Source: Burkholderia sp. D-99 (GTDB lineage: Bacteria > Pseudomonadota > Gammaproteobacteria > Burkholderiales > Burkholderiaceae). Taken from it: a DNA stretch of 64,000 nt. The DNA is taken from positions 186,001 to 250,000 of the forward strand of contig NZ_JAAOXM010000010.1 in the NCBI RefSeq assembly GCF_011605345.1, read 5' to 3'. A model generated the notes under the pieces. The model worked only from the letters and a program-made list of their open reading frames with translations, ran no database searches and was not told where the DNA came from. This document shows positions 26,421-35,047 of the stretch, piece by piece. The translations under genes were made by a program, and so were the position numbers. Position 1 is the first letter of the stretch. The number at the start of each line of letters is the position of its first letter.

Positions 26421-26878
26421 GCGGCACCTCCGCGGCGCACGGCCAGGCGGATCGCCGCGCGAATGCGCGTGTAGGTGCCGCAGCGGCAGATGTTGCCGGA
26501 CATCGCATCGTCGATGTCGGCGTCGCTCGGATGGGGATTCGACTTCAGCAACGATGCGGCCTGCATGATCTGCCCGGACTGGCAGTAGCCGCACTGCGCG
26601 ACGTTCAGTTCCTGCCACGCCTGCTGCAGCGGATGGGTCAGGTCGGTCGACAGGCCCTCGATCGTCGTCACGCGCTTGCCGGAAGCGGCCGCGACCGGGG
26701 TGATGCACGACCGGATCGCGACGCCGTCGAGGTGCACGGTACACGCGCCGCACAGTGCCATGCCGCAGCCGAACTTGGTGCCGGTGTGGCCGAGGACATC
26801 GCGCAGATACCAGAGCAACGGCATGTCAGGGTTGCCGTCGAAGTGCTGCTCGCTACCGTTGACGGTCAGCGTGATCAT
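26417..26878 (-). CDS. (2Fe-2S)-binding subunit of a molybdenum hydroxylase (isoquinoline 1-oxidoreductase alpha type)
   Basis: 153 residues carrying two [2Fe-2S] clusters: a plant-type ferredoxin domain (FGCGMALCGACTVHLDG plus an earlier Cys) and an all-helical second cluster (CGYCQSGQ and CRCGTYTRI). It passes electrons from the molybdopterin subunit encoded immediately downstream, with start and stop overlapping. AGGAGGTGAACG before the ATG is a very strong ribosome site. It has no signal of its own and is probably co-exported with the TAT-bearing partner. First gene of the minus-strand run down to the quinone reductase. Confidence 0.92.
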   Translation of the reverse strand: MITLTVNGSEQHFDGNPDMPLLWYLRDVLGHTGTKFGCGMALCGACTVHLDGVAIRSCITPVAAASGKRVTTIEGLSTDLTHPLQQAWQELNVAQCGYCQSGQIMQAASLLKSNPHPSDADIDDAMSGNICRCGTYTRIRAAIRLAVRRGGAA

Positions 26879-27243
26879 CGTTCACCTCCTGGTTGCGATG
26901 CCCGCTTCGGGCCGGCATCGGGTGGGGATTCGAACGGCGCGGCGCACATTCCGAACAACCAGGCAGGCGGGGCGCCGAGTCGTGGGCCATGTTGCCTGCA
27001 AACACGGCCCGGCAGATGCTGCGGATGGTGCTGCCGCCCGGTTGCCTGCGCAACATGGCAACGTATTACCGGCCGCTCGCTCGTCCGCATGGATCGCCGA
27101 TCGCATTATCGAACCATTTCGGATTTGCCGTCGGATCAGGGCGTTTGGGGCGTTTGGGGTGCTTCGGGCGATCGAGGCGGGGAATTCGCCCGGGGATGGC
27201 ATGCCGCGACAGGTCACGTTTGCCGGTAAGGTTGGCCGGTGAT
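26879..27243. other. Gap with no recognised gene
   Basis: About 365 bases upstream of the molybdenum hydroxylase operon, less GC-rich than its flanks. It must hold that operon's promoter, but no convincing -35/-10 pair stands out. The only repeat seen is two copies of the 9-mer GCGTTTGGG at 27141-27158. Frames here lack ribosome sites or family resemblance. Confidence 0.5.
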
Positions 27244-27540
27244 TCAGGTATCGATATTCCGATGCTCGGCCGCAGGCGATTCGCTCTCGTTCTCGCCTGG
27301 CGACCGTCCGCGATCGCCCCACGCCTCGGTGCGACGGTAGTAAAGCCAGACGGCAAGTCCACCCAGTGCAATCAGCGGGCCGAGGGACAGGAAATGATCG
27401 ATCGCGAAATCGCTTACGGGATGGGCCCCGTAGCCGCCGCCACTGACCTGGGCAGCTGCTCCGAGGACTGCAAGCACACCCCACGCTGCCAGAACCAACC
27501 CTACTGCGACCGCGATCGCACCGAATGTCGACTTACGCAT
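27244..27540 (-). CDS. Small inner-membrane protein of unknown function
   Basis: 98 residues with two membrane segments (AIAVAVGLVLAAWGVLAVLG and FLSLGPLIALGGLAVWLYY) and a short, acidic, cytoplasmic-looking tail. The ATG at 27540 has GGAGAGG 4 bases before it; the longer frame is Arg-rich and not coding. It stands alone between the molybdenum enzyme and wecB. No family was recognised. Confidence 0.7.
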   Translation of the reverse strand: MRKSTFGAIAVAVGLVLAAWGVLAVLGAAAQVSGGGYGAHPVSDFAIDHFLSLGPLIALGGLAVWLYYRRTEAWGDRGRSPGENESESPAAEHRNIDT

Positions 27541-27937
27541 AGACCTCTCCGTCAACCCTCGTCTTGCCAGGCGGATACGCCATCGTTCTCCGAACGCGCC
27601 AGTCCGCCGCGAATTGCCGAAAAGCATAGCACCGGCGTGCACGATCGTCGCAAGGCCGCGGAACGCGTGGCTTCATTCGGGCGTGGATGGCAAGCCGCGC
27701 GTACCGGCAGTTGCGAGGTCGCAATCCGTCGAATTATTTCGCGAGCCGACTGGGATCACAGGGTCCCCGGACACGTCCGCTGTCCCAGTGCGTTCGGTCG
27801 TTCACGCAGATTTACGAATTCGCAGTCTCGCTGAACGGCGAGATCGCGCAAACGCAAACGTCCGGCCGGCCTCCCGGCCGGACCCGGATCATCGCGCGAT
27901 TGCAACGAGCAGGTCGGACGCTAGCGCGCCGTGATGC
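27541..27937. other. Gap holding the wecB terminator, otherwise no gene seen
   Basis: About 400 bases between the small membrane protein start and the wecB stop. Apart from the hairpin at 27848-27883, no repeat, RNA gene or convincing reading frame was seen. Composition is less GC-rich than the genes. Confidence 0.5.
27848..27883 (-). terminator. Intrinsic terminator-like hairpin after wecB
   Basis: On the minus strand a perfect 10-bp stem GTCCGGCCGG / CCGGCCGGAC with a 4-base loop is followed by GTTTGCGTTTG. It lies 55 bases past the wecB stop. Confidence 0.65.
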
Positions 27938-29155
27938 TCACCGCGACCTCAACGCCTGCAACCCCAGCGTGAGCGCGTTGAACGGCATCTCCGCCGCCCC
28001 CATCGAAAAGCTCGTCGCCTTCGTGGGTACCCCCGGATTACGCATCAGCGCGTGAACGATCCGCTCGCTCGCATGACCGTCGCCGTACGGATTGCTCGCA
28101 CGCGCCATTTCCCCGTAGGCGCTCTCGCTGTCGAACAGCCGCGAGGCTTCCGACACGATCCGCTCCTGATCGGTACCGACGAGCCGCGCGGTGCCGGCCT
28201 GGATCGCTTCGGGCCGCTCCGTCGTCTCGCGCGTGACCAGCACCGGCTTGCCGAGCGCGGGCCCTTCTTCCTGAATGCCGCCCGAATCGGTGATGATGAA
28301 ATGCGCGCGTGACATCAGGAATACGAACGAAATATATTCCTGCGGCTCGATCAGGTAGATGTTCGGCACGTTGCCGAGTCGGGCGCGCGCCGGCTCCCGC
28401 ACGTTCGGATTCATGTGTAGCGGATAGACGAACTGCGCGTCGGGATAGCGTTTCGCGAGCGTGCACAGGGCTTCGCAGAAATTCTGGAACGGCTCGCCGA
28501 AACTTTCGCGGCGATGGCCGGTGATCAGCACCACGCGCCGCGACGGCTCGAGAAACGGAAACTGTCCCGCGACCTTCTCCGTCAGCGCCGCGGTGCAGTC
28601 CAGCATGCGCTTGACCTCGTGCAGCGCATCGATCACGGTATTGCCGGTCAGCACGACCGCCCCGCCCGGCACGCCCTCGCTGAGCAGGTTGTCGCGTGCC
28701 TGCCCGGTCGGCGCGAAATGCCACGACGACACCGCGTCGGTCACGCGGCGGTTCAGTTCCTCCGGCCACGGCGACCAGATGTCGCCGCTGCGCAAGCCGG
28801 CCTCCACATGCCCCACCGGCAAATAGCGGTAGAACGCCGCAAGACTGACCGCGAGCGTGGTCGTCGTATCGCCGTGCACCAGCACGATGTCCGGACGCAA
28901 TTCGTCGAAGACGATCCCGATTGCCTGCAGGATGCCGGTCGTCACGTCGGTCAGCGTCTGACTTTGTCGCATCACGTTGAGATCGTAGTCGGGCTTGATG
29001 TCGAACAGCGTCAGCACCTGATCGAGCATTTCGCGGTGCTGCGCGGTCACGCATACCCTGGCGTCGACACCCGCTTGCGCCTTCAACGCACGTACCAGCG
29101 GTGCCATCTTGATGGCCTCGGGCCGGGTCCCGAACACAAGCAAAATCTTTTTCAT
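27938..29155 (-). CDS. wecB: UDP-N-acetylglucosamine 2-epimerase (non-hydrolysing)
   Basis: Interconverts UDP-GlcNAc and UDP-ManNAc, a precursor for O-antigen, enterobacterial-type antigens or capsule. The 405-residue protein has the GT-B fold motifs KILLVFGTRPEAIKMAPL, VHGDTTTTL, HVEAGLRSGD, TGHRRESFG and SGGIQEEGPALGKP, all matching the bacterial non-hydrolysing enzyme. It faces a 1.3-kb gap and is divergent from the secreted toroid-like gene and glmS. No UDP-ManNAc dehydrogenase is adjacent, so the end product is unknown. Confidence 0.92.
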   Translation of the reverse strand: MKKILLVFGTRPEAIKMAPLVRALKAQAGVDARVCVTAQHREMLDQVLTLFDIKPDYDLNVMRQSQTLTDVTTGILQAIGIVFDELRPDIVLVHGDTTTTLAVSLAAFYRYLPVGHVEAGLRSGDIWSPWPEELNRRVTDAVSSWHFAPTGQARDNLLSEGVPGGAVVLTGNTVIDALHEVKRMLDCTAALTEKVAGQFPFLEPSRRVVLITGHRRESFGEPFQNFCEALCTLAKRYPDAQFVYPLHMNPNVREPARARLGNVPNIYLIEPQEYISFVFLMSRAHFIITDSGGIQEEGPALGKPVLVTRETTERPEAIQAGTARLVGTDQERIVSEASRLFDSESAYGEMARASNPYGDGHASERIVHALMRNPGVPTKATSFSMGAAEMPFNALTLGLQALRSR

Positions 29156-30479
29156 CGTTATCCTCGTTGAGCCATTTCGCGCTGAATGACCCTGCTCGTG
29201 GCGCGAAGCATGTATTCAGGCGGCGCCTCCCGTACTCGCACGCGATCGACACGCTGCGGTGTCGCGGAGCGAGCGCGCCGCCCTGTCCGCGCGGTCTGCG
29301 CCACGCGAATCGTCGTACTACCGGCGTCCCGTTGCACTCGATCAGTCACGTCATGAGTCGTTCCTCGCTTGGCCAGGCGTCACGTCCGTTCGTCACGTCC
29401 CTTCCACTACAGCAATATTCAAACCAGCCGCACTGCGGCCGTGTCCGGTTCACGCTGCATGCACCGCGCACATGCGGCGCGCGACGGAATGTTTCACAAC
29501 TGCTACGCGTGTCGCATCGCTCGTCAAGCGCGAAACAGGCAAACATCCGGGCAGTCGCGCGGTCGCTTCGGCGACGTCGTCCGACGAATCGCGAACTCGT
29601 GTCGAGCGTTCATTGCGCATCGAATCTCGCGCATCTGTCGAAGCGCGTTGCGCTTCCTTGATCCGCCACTTTTGTCTGCACAGCGGGCAGCGCAATCGAC
29701 CGGCCGGCCGAGGTCATGCACGAGGGATTGATCCGGCACGCAACGTCGTTCACGTCGCACGAATCGACGCGTGTGAAATGTTGCGAATGTGTAACGCCGA
29801 TCCGGAACGGGGTTGTCGTATTGGCGTCCGGTTCATGCAACGCATACGACTGCATGGAACGCACCTGGATCCCGGCCGATGCATACACAACGAACGGCAC
29901 GACGCGCATCACCGCGCAAAGTCACGCTGCGAGCGCGGCGCGGGTTCGGCAGACAATTCGCACGACGCATCACGTGTGCGCGCCGCGACGCCGATCGCGC
30001 GCGGGCATTCGGCCTGCGCGCAGGCTGATTCTTCGATGAATCAAAATCCACCGCCGCCGTGCGCGCCGCGCACCCGGCCGCGGCCCCTGCCCCTTGCTGC
30101 GCGCGGCATCGCGGCCGATGGCTCACGCCTTGCTTAATGACAGTCAGGTGTACCTCGATGCACTCGCCCGACAGCGGACGAACGGGGACGCCCAAGCAAC
30201 GAAGCCGGAAGGAAACGCGACGCGTCCGCCTGGAGCGAAAGACCAGCGCTCCTGCGCGCCGCACGTGCCGACGTGTCCTATCGAAGTACGCGCGATCCAC
30301 GAGCCCGGTTCCGGCTCCCATGCAGAGAACTGCCGCGTGGTCGCAAATATCGGTACCAGCCTCGGATTCACCCGCGCCACGGTGACCCGAGCCACAACGT
30401 CGACACGTTCGCCAGGCGCGACGCGGCCAACGCCGCGCCCGGCGACGATTGCACAGGACCCCGCGCAGGAGCCCAAGAC
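29156..30479. other. 1.3-kb gap between wecB and the toroid-like gene; no convincing gene
   Basis: This is the longest stretch without a supported gene. GC content looks clearly lower than in neighbouring genes. The open frames that cross it are Arg/His/Ser-rich, without ribosome sites or family signs. Short direct repeats CGTCACGTCC occur at 29378-29387 and 29391-29400. It may hold long regulatory leaders for the divergent polysaccharide-type genes, an unrecognised small RNA, or remnants of decayed genes. Confidence 0.5.
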
Positions 30480-31568
30480 ATGAAACGGCCCGCGCTTTCC
30501 CCGACCGCACGCTCGCGCGTCGCGGCCACCGTCGCGCTGCGCCGCCTGTGGCACGTCGCCTGCTGTGTCGCCGCGTGCGGCTTCGCACTGCACGCGAGCG
30601 CCGCCGAACTCCGTCTCAACGGGCTGTACCAGCGTGCCGACGGTGCGATCACCGTGCGGCTGAACGGCGTCGGCATCGATCCGTATTTCGCGGCGAAGGC
30701 GCTGCTCGCCGCGTCCGATGCGCAACTCGACGCCCGTCAGGCCGCACTCGAGTGGATCGCATGGTTGCTGCCGCGCCAGCGCCCGGATGGCGGCTTCGAC
30801 CGCTACTGCGTGAAGAACGACCGATACCGCGCATGCGCCGAAGCGGAAACCGACGACGCGATGATGGCAACCTGGATCGAATTGCTCGCCCGCTTCGCGC
30901 CGCCCGATGGCTTGCCCGCCGCGTGGGAACTCAGCCTGAACCGCGCCGGCGTGCATCTGGACTCGCTGCTCGACAAACCCTCCGGCGTCTATGAGATCTC
31001 GTCGTCGCTGCACGTCGCGCTGCTGATGGACAACGTCGAGGTACACAGCGCATTCCAGGCCCTCTCGGCGTACTACGTCCGGCACGCCGACTACACGCAT
31101 GCGGGCCCGTGGAGCCAGCGCGCCGACCGGCTTGCATCCGCGATCTTGAAGGTGTTCTGGCGCGGCACGGAATCCGGCTTTCGCGCCAGCACGCAGCAGG
31201 TCAGCGATACGAGTTTTTATCCGGCGAAGATCGCGCAGATCCTCCCGCTCCTGTCCGGTATTCAGGTTCCCGAACGATCCGGCGAGACGATCTATGCGCA
31301 GTGGATGCGGAAGTACGGCAAGAGCTGGCCACAACTCGCCGACACCGATTATCCGTGGGGCTTGATCGCGCTGGTCGCGGTCAAGATGAACGATTGGGGC
31401 ACGGTTGCCTGCTGGCAGGCGCGATCGGGTCCATTCCGGCACGGCGCGCACTGGAACGTACTGGAGGAGTCACTTTATCTGGCATTCGAAAGCCGGATGG
31501 CCGCCCCTGTCATACCCGCTCGATGCGGATTCACGACGGCGGCGGCAACGGCGACCGCATCGCGCTGA
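30480..31568 (+). CDS. Secreted protein of unknown function with an alpha/alpha-toroid look
   Basis: 362 residues. The N-terminal signal has a long basic part, then HVACCVAACGFALHASAAE with a cleavage site after SAA. The mature part is helical with repeats that recall terpenoid-cyclase/six-hairpin toroids, most clearly WLLPRQRPDGGFDRYC, which matches the QW-type motif, followed by ETDDAMMATWIELLARF and YEISSSLHVALLMD. The C-terminal 20 residues are Ala/Thr-rich and look atypical. It lies 49 bases before glmS, so co-expression is likely. A role in handling an amino-sugar polysaccharide in the periplasm is a guess. Confidence 0.7.
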   Translation: MKRPALSPTARSRVAATVALRRLWHVACCVAACGFALHASAAELRLNGLYQRADGAITVRLNGVGIDPYFAAKALLAASDAQLDARQAALEWIAWLLPRQRPDGGFDRYCVKNDRYRACAEAETDDAMMATWIELLARFAPPDGLPAAWELSLNRAGVHLDSLLDKPSGVYEISSSLHVALLMDNVEVHSAFQALSAYYVRHADYTHAGPWSQRADRLASAILKVFWRGTESGFRASTQQVSDTSFYPAKIAQILPLLSGIQVPERSGETIYAQWMRKYGKSWPQLADTDYPWGLIALVAVKMNDWGTVACWQARSGPFRHGAHWNVLEESLYLAFESRMAAPVIPARCGFTTAAATATASR

Positions 31569-31617
31569 TGCAATGGTGCGTGCGGTCCATGATGACTAAA
31601 AGGGAAGGAGACGTGTC

Positions 31618-33435
31618 ATGTGTGGCATCGTCGGCGCAGTCGCGCAACGGGACATCGTCCCGATTCTGATTGAAGGTTTGCGTCGCCTCGAATATCGCGG
31701 CTACGATTCGTGCGGCGTGGCGACGGTCGTCAACGGCCAGGCGCGTCGCGAGCGCAGCGTGTCGCGCGTCGCCGATCTCGACGCGCACGTGCGCACCGCC
31801 GGCCTGACCGGCAGCACCGGCATCGCGCACACGCGCTGGGCGACGCACGGCGCGCCGGCAACCTGCAACGCGCATCCGATCTTCTCGCGCGATGAAATCG
31901 CGCTCGTGCACAACGGCATCATCGAGAACCACGAAACGTTGCGCAAGCAACTTTCCGACGAGCACTACGAATTCGATGGCCAGACCGACACCGAGGTCGT
32001 CGCGCACCTGATCCACAGCAAGTATCGCGGCGACCTGCTCGCCGCCGTGCGCGCGGCAACCTCACAGCTTCACGGTGCTTATGCGATCGCGGTGTTCAGC
32101 AAGCACGAGCCGCAGCGGCTGATCGGCGCGCGGGCCGGCTCGCCGCTCGTCGTCGGCGTGAAGGATGGCGAATGCTTTCTTGCCTCCGACGCGCTCGCGC
32201 TCGCCGGCATCACCGACCGCTTCATCTTTCTCGAGGAAGGCGACATCGTCGAGTTGACGCCGGGCGGCGTGCGCGTGCTCGATCGCGGCGGCGCACCGGT
32301 CGAGCGCGCCGTACAGACCATTGCCTCCGCGCAGGCCGTGGTCGAACTCGGGCCGTACCGGCATTTCATGCAGAAGGAGATTTTCGAGCAACCGCAGGCC
32401 GTGGCCGCGACGATCCCGGATGCCGGGCTGTTCGATCCGGCCGTATTCGGCCCCGATGCCGCGCGGGCGTTCGAGCAGATCGACAACGTGCTGATTCTCG
32501 CGTGCGGCACGAGTCACTACTCCGGCCTGACTGCGCGCCGCTGGCTCGAAACGATCGCGCGCGTGCCCGCCCAGGTCGAGATCGCGAGTGAATACCGTTA
32601 CAGCGACGCGCTCGCGACGCCGAATACGCTGGTGGTAAGCGTGTCGCAATCCGGCGAGACCGCCGACACGCTCGCCGCGCTGAAATATGCTCAGGCGCTC
32701 GGCCATATCGACACGCTGGCAATCTGCAACGTGCCGACCAGCGCGATGATGCGGCAGACCGGCCTGCGCTTCCTGACGCGCGCCGGCCCGGAAATCGGTG
32801 TCGCGTCGACCAAGGCGTTCACGACGCAGCTCGTCGCGCTGTTCATTCTCGCCGTCACGCTCGGGCGGCTGCGCGGCTACGTCGACGATGCGCAGCTCGC
32901 GCGCTACACGATGCAATTGCGGCGGCTGCCTGGCGCGCTCGAGGATGTGCTCGGGCTCGAGCCGCAGATCGAGCGCTGGGCGGCGGAGTTCTCGCAGCAT
33001 GAGAATGCGCTGTTCCTCGGGCGCGGGCTGCACTACCCGATCGCGCTCGAAGGTGCGCTGAAGCTGAAGGAGATTTCGTATATCCACGCGGAGGCGTATC
33101 CCGCGGGCGAGCTCAAGCACGGGCCGCTCGCGCTCGTGACGCACACGATGCCCGTCGCGACGATCGCGCCGAACGATGCGCTGCTCGAGAAACTGAAGTC
33201 GAACATGCAGGAAGTGCGGGCGCGCGGCGGGCAGCTTTATGTGTTTGCCGATGCGGATACGCGGATCGACAACAGCGAAGGCGTGTCGGTGCTGCGGATG
33301 CCGGATTACTACGGGTTGTTGTCGCCGATCCTGCACGTCGTGCCGTTGCAGCTGCTCGCGTATCACGCGGCGTGTCTGCGTGGCGCGGATATCGACAAGC
33401 CGAGGAATCTGGCGAAATCGGTGACGGTGGAGTGA
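31618..33435 (+). CDS. glmS: Glutamine-fructose-6-phosphate aminotransferase (isomerising)
   Basis: Makes glucosamine-6-phosphate from fructose-6-phosphate and glutamine, the entry to UDP-GlcNAc. The 605-residue protein has the N-terminal nucleophile Cys2 in MCGIVGAV, glutaminase motifs TRWATHGAP and HNGIIENH, and two SIS domains (ACGTSHYSG, SVSQSGETADT, GRGLHYPIALEGALKLKEIS). The C-terminus ends in AKSVTVE, as in GlmS. GGAAGGAG lies upstream of the start. It is not next to glmU, so it may be a second copy tied to polysaccharide synthesis; that would need the rest of the genome. Confidence 0.93.
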   Translation: MCGIVGAVAQRDIVPILIEGLRRLEYRGYDSCGVATVVNGQARRERSVSRVADLDAHVRTAGLTGSTGIAHTRWATHGAPATCNAHPIFSRDEIALVHNGIIENHETLRKQLSDEHYEFDGQTDTEVVAHLIHSKYRGDLLAAVRAATSQLHGAYAIAVFSKHEPQRLIGARAGSPLVVGVKDGECFLASDALALAGITDRFIFLEEGDIVELTPGGVRVLDRGGAPVERAVQTIASAQAVVELGPYRHFMQKEIFEQPQAVAATIPDAGLFDPAVFGPDAARAFEQIDNVLILACGTSHYSGLTARRWLETIARVPAQVEIASEYRYSDALATPNTLVVSVSQSGETADTLAALKYAQALGHIDTLAICNVPTSAMMRQTGLRFLTRAGPEIGVASTKAFTTQLVALFILAVTLGRLRGYVDDAQLARYTMQLRRLPGALEDVLGLEPQIERWAAEFSQHENALFLGRGLHYPIALEGALKLKEISYIHAEAYPAGELKHGPLALVTHTMPVATIAPNDALLEKLKSNMQEVRARGGQLYVFADADTRIDNSEGVSVLRMPDYYGLLSPILHVVPLQLLAYHAACLRGADIDKPRNLAKSVTVE

Positions 33436-33486
33436 TGGGGGTGGGGAACCCGGGGTGGGCCCGTGAAGGTCTGCAAAGGAGCTGAC

Positions 33487-33563
33487 TGGCCCGCCCTACA
33501 CGACTCGAACGTGTGACCTACGGCTTAGAAGGCCGTTGCTCTATCCAGCTGAGCTAAGGGCGG
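33487..33563 (-). tRNA. tRNA-Arg (anticodon TCT)
   Basis: A 77-base cloverleaf on the minus strand. Acceptor CCGCCCT pairs with AGGGCGG, the D arm is GCTC...GAGC, the anticodon stem ACGGC/GCCGT has loop CTTCTAA, and the T arm is ACACG-TTCGAGT-CGTGT. The discriminator G is followed by an encoded CCA. The anticodon TCT reads AGA. Confidence 0.95.
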
Positions 33564-33650
33564 TCGGGGAGAAAAGACACGGCCGGCACGGGCCGCATTT
33601 GACGCAAGGCTTCGAGCACCGACAAAACCGGCAAACCAGACTCGACGCCC

Positions 33651-33685
33651 CGAAACAAAACGGGCCCGGCATGAAGCCGAGCCCG
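33651..33685 (-). terminator. Intrinsic terminator after uppP
   Basis: On the minus strand the hairpin CGGGCTCGGC-TTCAT-GCCGGGCCCG is followed by TTTTGTTT. It lies 51 bases beyond the uppP stop. Confidence 0.75.
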
Positions 33686-33736
33686 AAATTATACCCGATC
33701 ATCGCGTTACATCATGCGAGGCCGGCCATCGCAGCA

Positions 33737-34567
33737 TCAAACCGGCTGCGGATGCATCATGAACCAGCCGAGGCAGAACACGCCGGCGATCACGCAATAC
33801 ACGCCGAACGAAGCCAGTCGGCCACGCCCTTCGAAATAGCGCATCAGGAACCGCACGCTCAGGTACGCGGCGATCGCCGTCAGCACGCCGCCGAGCAGCG
33901 CGTCGGCGAGCTGGTCGCGCGCATGGAACAGCTTCGGCAGTTCGAGCACACCCGCCGCGAAGATGATCGGCGTACCGAGCAGGAACGAGAATTCCGCCGC
34001 CTTCTCCGCCGTCAGCCCCGCTGCATTGCCGGCGATCATCGTCAGCCCGCTGCGCGAGAAACCCGGAATCAGCGCGCCGATCTGGGCGAGACCCACGAAG
34101 AACGCCTGCTTGAACGTCATCTTTTCGGGCGCCTGATGCGCGCGGCTACGCTGGATGCGGTCGCCGAGCCACAGCAGCACGCCGTTCACGATCAGCGCGA
34201 TCGCGACGATCCGCAGGTCGTGGAACACGCGTTCGATGCGCTTCTCGAGCAGCAGCCCGACGATGCCGGTCGGGATCGTACCGATGATGAGCGCCCACAT
34301 CAGGTGCCCGTCGTCGTTCTTGCGGCCGCCGAGCTGCGCAAAGAAGCCGCTGATCAGCGCGACCCAGCGCGCGCGGAAATACCACAGCAGCGCCAGCGCC
34401 GTGCCGAGGTGCAGCGCGACGAGGAACGGCAGCAGTTGCGGTGCGTGCTTGTCGATATGCATGCCGAACAAGGCCGGCACGAGCAGCGTATGGCCAAGGC
34501 TGCTGACGGGAAAGAGTTCGGTGACGCCCTGCAGGACGCTCAGGAATACCAGAAACCAGAGACTCAC
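33737..34567 (-). CDS. uppP: Undecaprenyl-diphosphate phosphatase
   Basis: Inner-membrane enzyme (BacA family) that dephosphorylates undecaprenyl diphosphate so the lipid carrier can be reused for peptidoglycan and surface polysaccharides. The 276-residue sequence is mostly hydrophobic, with about eight membrane segments. It carries the two conserved motifs: VLQGVTELFPVSSLGH near the N-terminus and IPGFSRSGLTMIAG in the second half. Length is typical. It stands alone, with its own terminator before tRNA-Arg. Confidence 0.93.
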   Translation of the reverse strand: MSLWFLVFLSVLQGVTELFPVSSLGHTLLVPALFGMHIDKHAPQLLPFLVALHLGTALALLWYFRARWVALISGFFAQLGGRKNDDGHLMWALIIGTIPTGIVGLLLEKRIERVFHDLRIVAIALIVNGVLLWLGDRIQRSRAHQAPEKMTFKQAFFVGLAQIGALIPGFSRSGLTMIAGNAAGLTAEKAAEFSFLLGTPIIFAAGVLELPKLFHARDQLADALLGGVLTAIAAYLSVRFLMRYFEGRGRLASFGVYCVIAGVFCLGWFMMHPQPV

Positions 34568-34736
34568 GCGTCGGTCCTTTTAGTGAAGATTAAGCGGGAA
34601 GAAAAGTGGACGACGCGATGCGCGTCCGAAAAAAAACGCGCCCCGATTATGCCGAGCCCGGATTACTGCGCCAAGGCATTTGGCTGGATATTGCGGCAAT
34701 GCACACAAACGCTTGCAACTTGTAAGCACTCAGAAA

Positions 34737-34765
34737 GCAAAAAGCCCGCCATTTGCATGGCGGGC
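34737..34765 (-). terminator. Intrinsic terminator after the 28-residue protein
   Basis: On the minus strand the 9-bp stem GCCCGCCAT / ATGGCGGGC with a 4-base loop is followed by TTTTTGCTTTC. It lies 26 bases past the small frame's stop. Confidence 0.75.
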
Positions 34766-34790
34766 CTTTCGACTTCGGCAGGAATTGCCG

Positions 34791-34877
34791 TCAGCGGCCG
34801 AGCTGATAGAAAAATAATACCGTGCTGCCGGTGAACATGCCGAACAGTGCGAGTCCCATTGCCATTGCCAGATCCAT
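34791..34877 (-). CDS. 28-residue hydrophobic membrane peptide
   Basis: A short frame reading MDLAMAMGLALFGMFTGSTV and ending FFYQLGR, a single membrane helix. Support for it being a gene: GGAGGGGG lies just before the ATG, the intergenic context is otherwise empty, and a strong terminator follows at once. A GATAAT -10-like element lies at 34928-34933 on the same strand. Function unknown; very small membrane peptides often modulate a larger transporter or sensor. Confidence 0.6.
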   Translation of the reverse strand: MDLAMAMGLALFGMFTGSTVLFFYQLGR

Positions 34878-35047
34878 GGCCCCCTCCACGAAGTGTCATG
34901 ACCCGGCAACATCACCGGTTTAGAGGCATTATCCCGACCGTTGACAGTCTTAAAAACTCGCGATTTCCCGAGAAGGGTTTTCCCCGAGCCGCCACGGCCC
35001 GATAATGGAGCGCGCCGTTCCCGTTCACCCGCCCAACCCGATTCGCC

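Noticed and set aside
29259..30137. A 292-codon plus-strand frame in the wecB/toroid gap
   Set aside because: Arg/His/Ser-rich composition with no ribosome site, no domain pattern and low-GC DNA; typical of a chance frame.
31480..31568. A frameshift near the end of the toroid-like gene, because its last 20 residues look odd
   Set aside because: Neither alternative frame gives a more protein-like end, and homologues could not be compared.
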